Shown in pieces: positions 22,668 through 31,735 of a DNA stretch of 42,398 nucleotides (its first letter is position 1; every line of letters begins with the position of its first letter). The notes under the pieces are model-generated. The model did not search any database, had not been told where the DNA came from, and saw only the letters and a program-made list of their open reading frames with translations. Where the stretch lies: positions 1-42,398 of IMG/VR virus record IMGVR_UViG_3300028920_000134, one strand, 5' to 3'. The DNA comes from a virus. The translations under genes were made by a program, and so were the position numbers.

Positions 22668-23663
22668 ATGGCTAAAAGTTATTACAAGGTGGATAATAGT
22701 ACGACGGTTGAAATGGACCAACTGTTCGTTACTACTATGGACCGACGCGCCAAGCAGTTGGTGGACCAGATATTCAAAAAGAATATCGCTCTGGCCTTCC
22801 TGCTGTCGATGAAAGATACGACCATGATCCAGGGGGGCAAGCAGTTTATTGTCCCGCTGGAAGTTGAAGAAAACCCGCATGGCGGCTGGATTAACGACGA
22901 GGAAGGTATCCCGATGGATGACTATGATCCTGTGGATGCCGCGATTTACGGACCTAAGAGTCTCTCGTACAACGTCCGGTTCAGTCGTGAGCAGAGATTT
23001 GTCAACCGTGGCGACGTTCGGGTTCATTCACTGATGAGCATCAAGGAACGCAATACCATCAAGTCCATGCAGAAGCGGCTCGAAGAAGCCATCTGGACCG
23101 GCGACGGAACCAACCAGAAGGTTATGGACGGCCTGCCGAAGATTATTCCCGCTACCGTACCTGCAAGTCAGTCGGTAACGGTAGGTGGTATCAGTCCCTC
23201 ATCTAAGAGTTGGTGGCGCACGCAGGCCAGAAATATGTCTGGCATGGCGGCTGCCGCTGAACTCGAAGCGGAACTGCTGACGCTTTACAACGATATTGCG
23301 TTGGAAGGCGGCACAGTTAATATGAACTTCACTTCCCAGGATATTGCCGAGACATACGAGAAGAACCAGATGGACTATCTCAGTGTCGGTATGACCAAGG
23401 TGGGTGATTTCAATTTTGAGACAATCAAGTACAAAGGCGGCCCGATTTCCTTCTCCGACCTGGCTCCCGCCGGTGAATGGAGAATGGTTGACAAGGAGGC
23501 TTTGATATTTGCTGTTGATCCTGCGTACTGGATGCGCTGGACCAAGGACAAGGAACAGGTTGACAATCCGTTCACGTCGCACCGGCAGATACTTTCTCGT
23601 TGCAACCTTTGTCGTCGTGAGGCCCGCACGCTGGGCTGCATTTACAACATTACTGCGGGCTAA
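22668..23663 (+). CDS. Major capsid protein
   Basis: 331 residues from MAKSYYKVDNS, the ATG 10 bases after AAGGAG; an earlier in-frame ATG at 22614 lies inside the terminator and is rejected. Sequence and position (after scaffold, before adaptor and nozzle) fit the HK97-fold capsid group: RRAKQLVDQIFKKNIALAFLL in the first third, the loop MIQGGKQFIVPLEVEENPHG, then MQKRLEEAIWTGDGTNQKVM, and a long beta region. The terminal CNLCRREARTLGCIYNITAG contains three Cys. Assigned by context and length. The alternative is a related capsid-like protein, but no other gene in the window is a better candidate. Confidence 0.8.
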   Translation: MAKSYYKVDNSTTVEMDQLFVTTMDRRAKQLVDQIFKKNIALAFLLSMKDTTMIQGGKQFIVPLEVEENPHGGWINDEEGIPMDDYDPVDAAIYGPKSLSYNVRFSREQRFVNRGDVRVHSLMSIKERNTIKSMQKRLEEAIWTGDGTNQKVMDGLPKIIPATVPASQSVTVGGISPSSKSWWRTQARNMSGMAAAAELEAELLTLYNDIALEGGTVNMNFTSQDIAETYEKNQMDYLSVGMTKVGDFNFETIKYKGGPISFSDLAPAGEWRMVDKEALIFAVDPAYWMRWTKDKEQVDNPFTSHRQILSRCNLCRREARTLGCIYNITAG

Positions 23664-23691
23664 TAACAGGTAACAGAAAGGAGTTTTTGTT

Positions 23692-24492
23692 ATGGCACAA
23701 CATGGACATTATGGAAAACCAAGTGACGTTCTCGTTTCTGGCGGCCAAAAGAGCCGTCAGGGTTCGGTTCCGCTGGGCTATTATTTTGACGATGGTATCC
23801 GGCGTTTCCGTTGGGCGTATGTGAAAGGTTCGGCACTGAAGGCTGGTCAGCCGGTCAAGAAATGTCTGGGCAAGGCTTCGGCATTATCCGTCCCGGCAGA
23901 ATGTTTCCGTCAATCGGCAACGGCTGGCGGGTACGGCGACCGGGCGGGCGTAGCTACCATCAGGTTAGCTGGTCTATCCGGCTTGACTCAAGCTATGGTA
24001 TCGGAAGGCAAATTTAACGATGGGTTCTTAATGGTTATCTCTGCTGTTTCCGGCCAGGCTGTTTGCCATCCTATTGATTGGGTGGAAAAGGGTAAAAGCG
24101 GCACGCTTACTACTCCGAACTGCTGGTCCAAGATATACCTGAAGGAACCGCTGGCGAAACCGCTGTCAACCGGCTCGGAAGCTATGCTTCTGCCTAACCC
24201 CTACCGGGGTGTCAGGGCATTTTCGACTTCGTGTCGCTCAGACGGCACAGCAGGTCAACCGGCGGGCTTTTTGACCTGCTCGGCAACCACCAGCGGTTAT
24301 CAACTTGTCCAAACCAAAGGATTGGGTATTGGCCTGAACAGTGGTGGAGTAACCAGCCAGACGCCTGTTTACATTAAGTCAAGCACTCTTTCGTCAATTG
24401 ATCCAGGTTCGGCGGCGGTTATACCTTTTGCCTGGTCATTGGGCAAGGCTGCTGGAGATAGTTACTTACCCATTAACATCTGTATAGAGTAA
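23692..24492 (+). CDS. Gly/Ser-rich virion protein, possible decoration protein
   Basis: A 266-residue protein with AAGGAG-type ribosome site. It is rich in Gly, Ser, Ala and Thr with long beta-like stretches (VSGGQKSRQGSVPLGYYF, LVQTKGLGIGLNSGGV) and no predicted coiled coil. Located right after the capsid gene, it could be a head decoration or fibre protein. Nothing resembling a catalytic motif is visible. I do not recognise a family. Confidence 0.6.
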   Translation: MAQHGHYGKPSDVLVSGGQKSRQGSVPLGYYFDDGIRRFRWAYVKGSALKAGQPVKKCLGKASALSVPAECFRQSATAGGYGDRAGVATIRLAGLSGLTQAMVSEGKFNDGFLMVISAVSGQAVCHPIDWVEKGKSGTLTTPNCWSKIYLKEPLAKPLSTGSEAMLLPNPYRGVRAFSTSCRSDGTAGQPAGFLTCSATTSGYQLVQTKGLGIGLNSGGVTSQTPVYIKSSTLSSIDPGSAAVIPFAWSLGKAAGDSYLPINICIE

Positions 24493-24503
24493 GGAGGTGT
24501 TAG

Positions 24504-24854
24504 ATGGCTATAGGTAAATTAACCAGCGTTACCGTTGACCTGCGTAATGCTAAGCGAACCGGACGTGGGCGAGGCGCTAAGATACTGACAGGCAGATGCC
24601 TGCTCTCAGCGAACAGTGCCTTCAATACGTCGAACGTGGAGAAATATTTCCGCGAGAAGATGGTGCATCTGGAAATGAATGTGCCGAGCGGATTTGTCGC
24701 CAACTATAAAGCCAGCACTACGCATAAAGCGGGCGCTGTCCGATTATTCGGCGTGTCTAATCTGTCGGCACAAGTATTAGGTTCTACCTCTGGATTTCAG
24801 CAGGGAACGGCAGGCATTGTAACCAGTTGCACATTTGTAGCGACCGGCTTCTAA
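24504..24854 (+). CDS. Small virion-associated hypothetical protein
   Basis: A 116-residue protein with AAGGAGGT (24491-24498), the strongest ribosome site of the region. It has basic early residues (LRNAKRTGRGRGAKILTGR), then a mixed beta-like body with Asn/Ser/Phe and a Thr/Ser/Phe-rich C-terminus. Between capsid and adaptor genes it would be a minor head protein. No family is recognised. Confidence 0.65.
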   Translation: MAIGKLTSVTVDLRNAKRTGRGRGAKILTGRCLLSANSAFNTSNVEKYFREKMVHLEMNVPSGFVANYKASTTHKAGAVRLFGVSNLSAQVLGSTSGFQQGTAGIVTSCTFVATGF

Positions 24855-24888
24855 CCTTCTCATTATAAGTGAGAGCTTATTTCCTTTA

Positions 24889-24930
24889 GTGAAGGCGGGG
24901 GCGTTCATGCTGTAGCGCCCTTGCCCTCAC
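24889..24930 (+). other. GC-rich hairpin before adaptor gene
   Basis: GTGA and TCAC (24889-24892, 24927-24930), GGC and GCC (24894-24896, 24923-24925) and GGGCG and CGCCC (24899-24903, 24916-24920) make an interrupted stem with a 12-base loop. It is followed by AAGGAATACAGGAGG and not by a T-run, so it is not an intrinsic terminator. It might modulate translation or mRNA processing. The rest of 24855-24951 holds no gene. Confidence 0.35.
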
Positions 24931-24951
24931 AAGGAATACAGGAGGATAGCC

Positions 24952-25650
24952 ATGGCGCTTACAAAGACCCAAATTATCGCACAAGTTAAAAAGAATCTGG
25001 GTAATCGCGGCAATCTGGAAACTACGGACATACTCATCTGGCTGAACTGGGCCATGCGTGATACTGCCAGTATCCGCAACTGGCGAATCATGCAGATTCT
25101 TGACCAGACCAGCGTGCAGACACGAATAGGTGCGCATTGGTACGCCCTGCCGCCGGAAGTTAAAGACATTCTGGGGTATGTTCACTATGACGATGAAACC
25201 CAGAGCAGAACATTAACCTACAAACAGCCTCATGTATTTCGCCGGTTATGGCCGCACCCTGAAAGCGACGGTCAGAATCGGCCTGAGTTTTATACTATTG
25301 AGGGTTCTTATCTGAAGCTGTATCCGATTCCAAACGAGGCTCGGAAGCTGCATATCTTCTGCGCCAAGTGGCCTATTCCGTTTGACGTCAACAGTGACGA
25401 GGAGTGTCCGTTGGGTGATCTGGACCAGGCCATTATCTGTCTGGCAACCTCCTACGGGGCCAGGCAGCACAAGGATTGGGAGCGGATGACAGTTCACAAA
25501 AAAGACTATATCAAATTATGTAAGCAGTATGCCCGCATAGACGGCCCGCCGTCCGATTGGACTCCGCAGTATGCCAGTGAGCGAATAGCCCGGCAGGTGA
25601 GCGGCAGCGGGCTGGTGGTTCCTGCTCTTAACAATTCAAATCCTGCATAG
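24952..25650 (+). CDS. Head-tail adaptor protein
   Basis: A 232-residue protein with GGAGG ribosome site. The opening LTKTQIIAQVKKNLGNRGNL, the helical LIWLNWAMRDTASIRNWRIMQ, and YALPPEVKDILGYVHYDDET resemble the adaptor (gp16/SU10-like) proteins that join portal and tail nozzle in short-tailed phages. The later part GNYSEIR-like sequence is absent but LYPIPNEARKLHIFCAKWPIPF is a common adaptor motif (yPxPd). C-terminal AISLAT-like helix: AIICLATSYGARQHKDWERM. Gene order (capsid, small proteins, adaptor, nozzle) supports this strongly. Confidence 0.75.
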   Translation: MALTKTQIIAQVKKNLGNRGNLETTDILIWLNWAMRDTASIRNWRIMQILDQTSVQTRIGAHWYALPPEVKDILGYVHYDDETQSRTLTYKQPHVFRRLWPHPESDGQNRPEFYTIEGSYLKLYPIPNEARKLHIFCAKWPIPFDVNSDEECPLGDLDQAIICLATSYGARQHKDWERMTVHKKDYIKLCKQYARIDGPPSDWTPQYASERIARQVSGSGLVVPALNNSNPA

Positions 25651-25660
25651 GAATACGAAT

Positions 25661-26059
25661 ATGAGTGAAATTGCCAAAATAGACTTGAAGGTTGAATATG
25701 ATAATATCGGCGACAAGCGCAGGGTAGTTGAAAGCTATGTGGTATCTGCGGTCAAACAAAAGTACGACAACGTGGTCAAGTTGGCTTCCGGCAACTCGAT
25801 GACTATAGATTGGGGACTGACTCAGAACTTCCATGCCGAAGGTGTGTTCCTGAAATGTATCTGCTGTACGAGTACGGGGGCCAACAGCGGCGTTCTTATC
25901 GGACTTAGCGGGGTGGATATGCTCTCGCAGAGCATCAGGGTTCTGGAGGGACGCAGCGTTTTCCTGACCGAACCGGCTACGCAATCGAGCCTGTGGCATA
26001 TATATAATCCCCGCTGTAGCGCGTACATAGAATTTTCAGCTTTTATGGTATCTGGATAA
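25661..26059 (+). CDS. Hypothetical virion protein
   Basis: A 132-residue protein with an AGGA ribosome site, beta-rich by appearance (RVVESYVVSAVKQKYDNVVKL, FHAEGVFLKCICCTSTGANS) and ending AYIEFSAFMVSG. The ending resembles weakly the FxEISGF ending of the 13158/13712 pair. The stop and next start overlap (TAATG), so it is coupled to the nozzle-like gene. The likely role is a tail or head surface component. No family. Confidence 0.6.
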   Translation: MSEIAKIDLKVEYDNIGDKRRVVESYVVSAVKQKYDNVVKLASGNSMTIDWGLTQNFHAEGVFLKCICCTSTGANSGVLIGLSGVDMLSQSIRVLEGRSVFLTEPATQSSLWHIYNPRCSAYIEFSAFMVSG

Positions 26060-28398
26060 TGCCGAGTATTATTGTAAAACAACCAGATCGGGGGTTGGAC
26101 AAGTCTCAGCCCGCGACGGATATTAACGAACGATTCTGTAGTAATTGCCAGAACGTTTATTTTTATAATGGTGAGATACGCCAGCGGTTCGGCTGGGGTT
26201 CGGCTAAGACCATAAGGGATTATTGGGAAAGAGAAGATGTTTTTCCCGACGAGATTGGCGAAGAAATAACCTTACTGGCGACCAACGAAAACAACGCGGA
26301 TTTAACCTCAACAACAAAATACCTGTATGCCTTTTCATTAAGTGACGGGTTCCGGTATGATGCAACCAACGACCGCTGGGACTGTATAACTCAGTTATAT
26401 ACCAACACCTGCGAGAATGCTACCAACTTTACTGCCCGTTCCGGCCACGGCGATATTACCGCTTCTGACTCTTACGCTGATGGCCGAATGTCTGCTGGTT
26501 TCGACAATGACGCTTCGGCCAGCTTTGACCTGAAAGTGGAAATAGACGGGGCCAATACTTTTAAGTGGTCTATAGATGGCGGGGTAGGCTGGGAAGATGC
26601 CGGGGTAGCCTGTTCTGTGACGCCTATTCAACTTTCGTCGGGCGGGACGGATTACTGTTACATAAGTTTTTCATCGGCGGATGGTCATGTTGTCGGCAAC
26701 TACTGGACTTGTTCTTACGACTATGGAGCCAACACCGTCGGGACGGACGCCACGTTCTACCGGCAGGGCAGCAAGAGCATAAAGATTTCCGTCCACGCCG
26801 ATTTTGGTACTGGTACGATATGCACTTACGATGCCGGGACAGGACTGACAGGCGGGTTGGAATATATAAGCCATGTGCGTTTTTGGGCGCGTTCGTCTGT
26901 GGCTCTGGATGCGGGCGATTTACAGATATATCTTCTGGACGAAGATGCCAACCACGAATACGGAGTTGACCTCGACGGGAGTAGGACAACGCAGGATTGC
27001 CCGGCTATGGCGGTTGATACCTGGACGTATTGCAATATCAGGTTCGGCCCGCTGGGACCGGATTACGAGGATATATTGCTGGGCTTCCGCATGGCGACTG
27101 ACAAGGGCGCATTGAATCTTTACATAGACTCGCTGGAATTTGTTCAATCACTTGGCCTGGACAGCGACGATACCGAATCGGAGGCAACGGTAAGTTCCAG
27201 TGTAACTTGCAGCATAGGCTCCGACTCATACAACCGTCTGTTTATTACCAACTTCACGGCGGGCCACTTTGTCCGTTATGTTCACGGCACAGGATATTTA
27301 CAGCTTTTACAAAACGGTGATGACTATAACACTACCAACGTGGCTCATTCTGCCAGAGCGATAAGCGGTTATTCCAATCACGCTAATCTGTATTGCACCA
27401 GGGAAGATGTTTCAGGAACGTGGAAGAACTACGAAACCAGATGCCGGTGGTGCGACCTGAATGATGCCGACGTTTGGGATACAGGAACCAGCGGAGTAAA
27501 CAGTCTGGTCGATACCGGCGGTTCCATATTCAACTGTGCATTAGTGGGCGGCAGCGAGTATGTGTTTAAGACCGACAGTATTGTCAGGCAGTCTCATGTC
27601 GGCGGTGAAACCGCAATATATAACTGGTCGTCTGTCTATCAGTATGATGGGCTGGTTGCCCCGAAACTTCTGGCAAGCGCCAAGAACGTCGTAATCTTCG
27701 CCGGGCTGGTGGACATATACAAGTTTGACGGACAGTCTATAGAGATAGTTGGCAAGCAGGTACGGGACAATTTTTACGATGCGCTGGAATATTCCAGCGG
27801 TCAGTATTCCAAGCGGTCGCACGCAATAGATATAAAGAAAAAGAACCTGATGGGGCTTTTTGTGCCGGAGGCGGCTGCTTATCCTGACGCGGCGTGGGTC
27901 TGGGACTACAACGAAAATACATGGACATACTGGAACTTCGGTTCATTTTATATTACCGCCGGTTGCTCTTATGAGCGGTTGACCGGCCATTACCTACAGA
28001 GGGGGACGGCGTTCGGCACTTCGACCGGCAGGCTGTACGAGTTTGACTTTGACTCCGACGGAGATACGAACGACAGTGGCGATGATGTGGCGATAGACGC
28101 TTATTGGGACAGCAAGGCGTTCAGCCATCCTGAGCTTGGATTATCGCACACGACAAGCTGGCGCGGCCTGAAGTTTGACGGGTACGGCGATGAGGTTGAT
28201 GTATATTATTCGACCGACGAGGGCGAAAACTGGACCTGGGTTGACCGGATCAAGATGCTCAACCAGTGGCAGCGATACTACTGTGACTTTTCAGTTGACT
28301 CTCAAACCCTGATTGTGCGGTTCCGCAACCGTTACGAGAACAGCACGTTCAAGATCAGGCAGTTTGAGTTATTATATATGGAGGGTAGTACGGAATGA
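26059..28398 (+). CDS. Tail nozzle-like protein
   Basis: A 779-residue protein with repeated beta elements. The N-terminal motif DKSQPATDINERFCSNCQNVYFYNGEIRQR is similar to podovirus nozzle/stopper proteins (usually PxxxNxxxxxxGxxxxRxG). Residues ~205-365 look like an inserted carbohydrate-binding jelly roll (FYRQGSKSIKISVHADFG through ILLGFRMATDKGALNLYID). The C-terminal third contains propeller-like blades (NVVIFAGLVDIYKFDGQSIEI, AWVWDYNENTWTYWNFGSFY). Its place after the adaptor supports the nozzle role: closing the head and giving a hub for fibres. The extra jelly-roll domain may bind host sugars. Function by context mainly. Confidence 0.6.
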   Translation: MPSIIVKQPDRGLDKSQPATDINERFCSNCQNVYFYNGEIRQRFGWGSAKTIRDYWEREDVFPDEIGEEITLLATNENNADLTSTTKYLYAFSLSDGFRYDATNDRWDCITQLYTNTCENATNFTARSGHGDITASDSYADGRMSAGFDNDASASFDLKVEIDGANTFKWSIDGGVGWEDAGVACSVTPIQLSSGGTDYCYISFSSADGHVVGNYWTCSYDYGANTVGTDATFYRQGSKSIKISVHADFGTGTICTYDAGTGLTGGLEYISHVRFWARSSVALDAGDLQIYLLDEDANHEYGVDLDGSRTTQDCPAMAVDTWTYCNIRFGPLGPDYEDILLGFRMATDKGALNLYIDSLEFVQSLGLDSDDTESEATVSSSVTCSIGSDSYNRLFITNFTAGHFVRYVHGTGYLQLLQNGDDYNTTNVAHSARAISGYSNHANLYCTREDVSGTWKNYETRCRWCDLNDADVWDTGTSGVNSLVDTGGSIFNCALVGGSEYVFKTDSIVRQSHVGGETAIYNWSSVYQYDGLVAPKLLASAKNVVIFAGLVDIYKFDGQSIEIVGKQVRDNFYDALEYSSGQYSKRSHAIDIKKKNLMGLFVPEAAAYPDAAWVWDYNENTWTYWNFGSFYITAGCSYERLTGHYLQRGTAFGTSTGRLYEFDFDSDGDTNDSGDDVAIDAYWDSKAFSHPELGLSHTTSWRGLKFDGYGDEVDVYYSTDEGENWTWVDRIKMLNQWQRYYCDFSVDSQTLIVRFRNRYENSTFKIRQFELLYMEGSTE

Positions 28399-28685
28399 GA
28401 ACGACAGGCAATCCGGTGTTTCCAGAGGTTCCTATGCTGACCGGAAACCCGGAAAAAGATGTATATATTTTGCGAGTATATTGTCTGGAAATGCAGAAGT
28501 CGCTGGTGCAGGCCATGTTCGACATATACCACGACCTGAGCAAAGGCAAGGCCCGTCATCAGGTTTTCAGTGCTGCGCCGACAACAGACGATATAGACGA
28601 AGGTGAAATAGCGTTACTGGACGCTGCTACAGACAAACTCTACACGCGGATAGGCGACACTATTCGCAGCGTAAACTTAGCGTAA
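28395..28685 (+). CDS. Small hypothetical protein
   Basis: A 96-residue protein starting at the ATG that overlaps the nozzle stop (ATGA). The first 25 residues are Pro-rich (NPVFPEVPMLTGNPEKD), the middle is a helix (RVYCLEMQKSLVQAMFDIYHD) and the end is beta-like (DEGEIALLDAATDKLYTRIGD). The pattern, a helix followed by a GEIALxD-NxLYxRIG-type strand, is seen in small phage fibre-attachment proteins. No firm family. Confidence 0.6.
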   Translation: MRTTGNPVFPEVPMLTGNPEKDVYILRVYCLEMQKSLVQAMFDIYHDLSKGKARHQVFSAAPTTDDIDEGEIALLDAATDKLYTRIGDTIRSVNLA

Positions 28686-28695
28686 AGGTGCTATT

Positions 28696-31600
28696 ATGGC
28701 GTTAGAAACATTAGGAGCGATATTGGGTGCGGCTGGTCTTGGCGCTAATATCTTCGGAAACATGACTGCCAAAAAAGGGACTGAGCAGGTTTCTACCAAG
28801 ACCCCGCAACAGCAGATGATCGCCAATATTCTGGGGCAGATATATCTGGACAAGCTGGGCCAGTGGACCATGACTCCGCGCGGGCTGGTGTTCGAGTATA
28901 ACCCCGAACAGCCGCCGGAATATCCGCTGCCGAGGACGGCTGGTCTGACCGGCTTGCAGCAGCAGGGCATACAACAGGCAAGTAATCTTGGCAATATGCA
29001 GCAGAGTATTATGGGCCAGGGTGCGCCTAACTACATGGATGCTCTGAGCAAGTATAAGCCGGGCAACATTCAGGAGCTTGCCGGTCAATATCAGAAGCCT
29101 GCCACGTTACAGAACGAACCTTACCAATTCAACCAGATGGCCCTGACCGGCATGGGGCCGGGCCGTCCCGACGTCAAGCAGGACACGAAGTATTTTTCAC
29201 TCAGCCCGATGACACCGCAGAGCCATGTTGACCCGTTCAGTCAGGTGGCTCGTCCTATGGATTGGGCTGGTCCTATAAATCGGGATATGCTGGCGAACAA
29301 TTTAAGCTCTCAGCCGTACTGGAATCCTAAGTGGGGGCCGGTTCCTCCGGTCGGTTACATGGAGCCGAAAGACAGGGAGAAGGCGTCAGGAATCGGCAAA
29401 CTATTAAGCTGGCCTGCCCAGGGAACGAGTGTCGGCAAGGCGTTGACATGGCCGTTCTCAGATTTAGCTGTCAACACCAACAAGAACGCCTGGGGTTGGC
29501 GGTCGGGCAACAGCCCATACGAGCCGAGGGCTATGGGTGGCCCTGTCATGGCAGGGATGCAACAGCAGCGGAATCCGCAATATCTGGTCGGCGAGAAGGG
29601 GCCGGAGATGCACGTTGCCAATAACGGACAAAGAAACATGGTCGGCGAAAACGGGCCGGAGATATTTGACCCGTCGAAAAGCGGCCAGATAATACCGAAC
29701 AATAAATTGCAGGGACAGCAGAAGCAGGGCGTAGGCCCGCAGCAGAGAACAGGACAAGAGAAACCTCTGCCTCAGAATATGCAGGGGGCTATGGGCGGCA
29801 TGGGGCAGATGGGTAACATGGGACCAAGACCGCCTATGCCGCTTGTCCCGCAGCAGATGGTTCCGCAACTGCCGGGCCAGGCTTTAGCCCCCAGAGCCGA
29901 AGGCGGCCCGGTATCGGCGGGCGGCACAACGGATATTACGACGGCGGATCAGGGTTCCAACTCCCGCTGGTGGTATTCACCCAGCGGCCAGGAATATGAA
30001 ATCCCGCAGTTCAACAATGCGGTCGAGTGGGCCAAGTGGCTGCACTGGCCGAGCGAAACTCAGCCGGGGGTTGGGCAGGGACCAGGTTGGGAAACTCATC
30101 AGGCGTTGACCGGAGCGGGGTTCAATCCGGCTACATACTGGAATACCCCGAACCAGTTTGAGCCTCAGCAGCGTACCGATTGGGGTTCGCAGGAATGGGA
30201 CTTTGACAATAACGCGTGGAGCGTGTCCGGTTCAGCCGACCAGTGGACGCCGGGCGCACAGTGGAACCCGACTCAGCAGGGATATACCGGCGGCAACTGG
30301 ACCTATAACTACGCAACTGGTCAGTGGGAGATGCCGCAGGCGTTCAACCAGTATTCAGCCGCCCCGCTGGAAGGGTGGTCGTGGATGGAGCCGGGCGAAG
30401 GGCAGACAGGTCAGGCTATGTGGGCGCCGGAAGGCTATCAGTTCGCAGCCGCACCCGCTCAAGAAACGCCTTACGATTGGTCGCAGCAACAGTGGACTTA
30501 TGACCCGACGACAGGCCAGTGGTCCGTTCCGATGGTTGAAGGTCAGTCTGCTCCGTTTGCCGGTGCTACGCCGTACTATCCTAACCAGGCATGGCAGATG
30601 GGTGCGTTTACCAACCCGAACCAACCGGCCCCGATTAGCGGCTGGCAGTGGGCTACTCCCGGCGAGGGACAGACGGGCCAGGGTATGTGGGCGCCGCAGG
30701 GCTTCACCGGCTTTGGCGCAGCGGAGCCGCCCAGCGAACAGCCGCCTGCCGAGGAACCGCCAACCGAAACGGAGGAGCAGCAGGCCGAGCTTCCGACCTA
30801 CGAGTTCGCGGTTGATCCTAATCAGTTCCCGTCTTACACCGGAGCCGAATGGTGGCAGGAAAACTATCCAGAGGAATACGCTTCGCTGATGCAGCTTATC
30901 AACAATCCTCAGTCTGCGTACACCTATAATCCAGAGGATATAACTCAGACATGGCAGCAAGCTATATATGAACCTGGTATGCAGACATGGCAGGAAGATG
31001 TTGCCCCGTGGCTGAAGGAGCAGTTTGTCAAGACAGGCAACGTCATGGGTTCGGAGATGCCGCGTTACCTGACCAGAGAGGCTGGCAAGTTGCAGCAGAA
31101 CTACGAAGGCATACTGGCCCAGATGCAGCAGGAGGGCCGTATGCGTGAAGCGTCTGCCTTGCAGGATATGTATAACCGTCAGATGCAGGCGATGAACACC
31201 TGGGCGGGTGTAACTTCGCTGCCTTCTCAGGCTGGCTATACGGACGCGATGGTTGACCAGATATACAATCAGATAGATACTTCTCAGATTTCGCTGCCTG
31301 CGGAGATGAAGCAGGCTTTAATGAACGTGGATTTGACGCGGGCCGGTATCGCCCAGATATACGACCAGTTGAGCATAACCAACCCGAATGTCAACGACTC
31401 TCAGAAGATAGACAACATTATCAAGCTGGCGCAGCTTGACAGTATGCAGGGTTCTGCTTTGCAACAGCAGGTGCAGACGATAGGCAACGCCTTGCAGAAT
31501 ATAGGTATGATGATGAGTATCGCCCAGCCGGAACAGATGACGGTCCAGAACGTGCTGACCATGACTTATGAAGATTGGCTCAACGCGGTTGGTCCTGAGA

Positions 31601-31734
31601 ATGTTGTGGCGGCAACTACGGCTTTGTCTAACCTGTTAGGATACGGTATGACCGAGAACATAGTTTACAATCCTGCCCAGATGCCGATGGATTTAAGTTG
31701 GCTTGGCTCGCTGTTTGCAGGATCAGGAGATTGA
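28696..31734 (+). CDS. Large Trp/Gln-rich internal virion (ejection) protein
   Basis: A 1012-residue protein. The N-terminus ALETLGAILGAAGLGANIFG is typical of podovirus DNA-ejection proteins. Residues ~296-335 contain YLVGEKGPEMHVANNG and MVGENGPEIFDPSKSG-type sequence, the motif found at the C-termini of tape-measure proteins. Residues ~490-690 hold Trp repeats: WTYNYATGQW near 535 and WTYDPTTGQW near 599; PGEGQTGQAMWAP near 566 and PGEGQTGQGMWAP near 655, about 89 residues apart. The C-terminal third is helical and Gln-rich. Ejection proteins leave the capsid with the DNA to form a channel across the host envelope. The Trp repeats are unusual for the class; a carbohydrate- or peptidoglycan-binding role is speculative. 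Confidence 0.65.
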   Translation: MALETLGAILGAAGLGANIFGNMTAKKGTEQVSTKTPQQQMIANILGQIYLDKLGQWTMTPRGLVFEYNPEQPPEYPLPRTAGLTGLQQQGIQQASNLGNMQQSIMGQGAPNYMDALSKYKPGNIQELAGQYQKPATLQNEPYQFNQMALTGMGPGRPDVKQDTKYFSLSPMTPQSHVDPFSQVARPMDWAGPINRDMLANNLSSQPYWNPKWGPVPPVGYMEPKDREKASGIGKLLSWPAQGTSVGKALTWPFSDLAVNTNKNAWGWRSGNSPYEPRAMGGPVMAGMQQQRNPQYLVGEKGPEMHVANNGQRNMVGENGPEIFDPSKSGQIIPNNKLQGQQKQGVGPQQRTGQEKPLPQNMQGAMGGMGQMGNMGPRPPMPLVPQQMVPQLPGQALAPRAEGGPVSAGGTTDITTADQGSNSRWWYSPSGQEYEIPQFNNAVEWAKWLHWPSETQPGVGQGPGWETHQALTGAGFNPATYWNTPNQFEPQQRTDWGSQEWDFDNNAWSVSGSADQWTPGAQWNPTQQGYTGGNWTYNYATGQWEMPQAFNQYSAAPLEGWSWMEPGEGQTGQAMWAPEGYQFAAAPAQETPYDWSQQQWTYDPTTGQWSVPMVEGQSAPFAGATPYYPNQAWQMGAFTNPNQPAPISGWQWATPGEGQTGQGMWAPQGFTGFGAAEPPSEQPPAEEPPTETEEQQAELPTYEFAVDPNQFPSYTGAEWWQENYPEEYASLMQLINNPQSAYTYNPEDITQTWQQAIYEPGMQTWQEDVAPWLKEQFVKTGNVMGSEMPRYLTREAGKLQQNYEGILAQMQQEGRMREASALQDMYNRQMQAMNTWAGVTSLPSQAGYTDAMVDQIYNQIDTSQISLPAEMKQALMNVDLTRAGIAQIYDQLSITNPNVNDSQKIDNIIKLAQLDSMQGSALQQQVQTIGNALQNIGMMMSIAQPEQMTVQNVLTMTYEDWLNAVGPENVVAATTALSNLLGYGMTENIVYNPAQMPMDLSWLGSLFAGSGD

Positions 31735-31735
31735 T

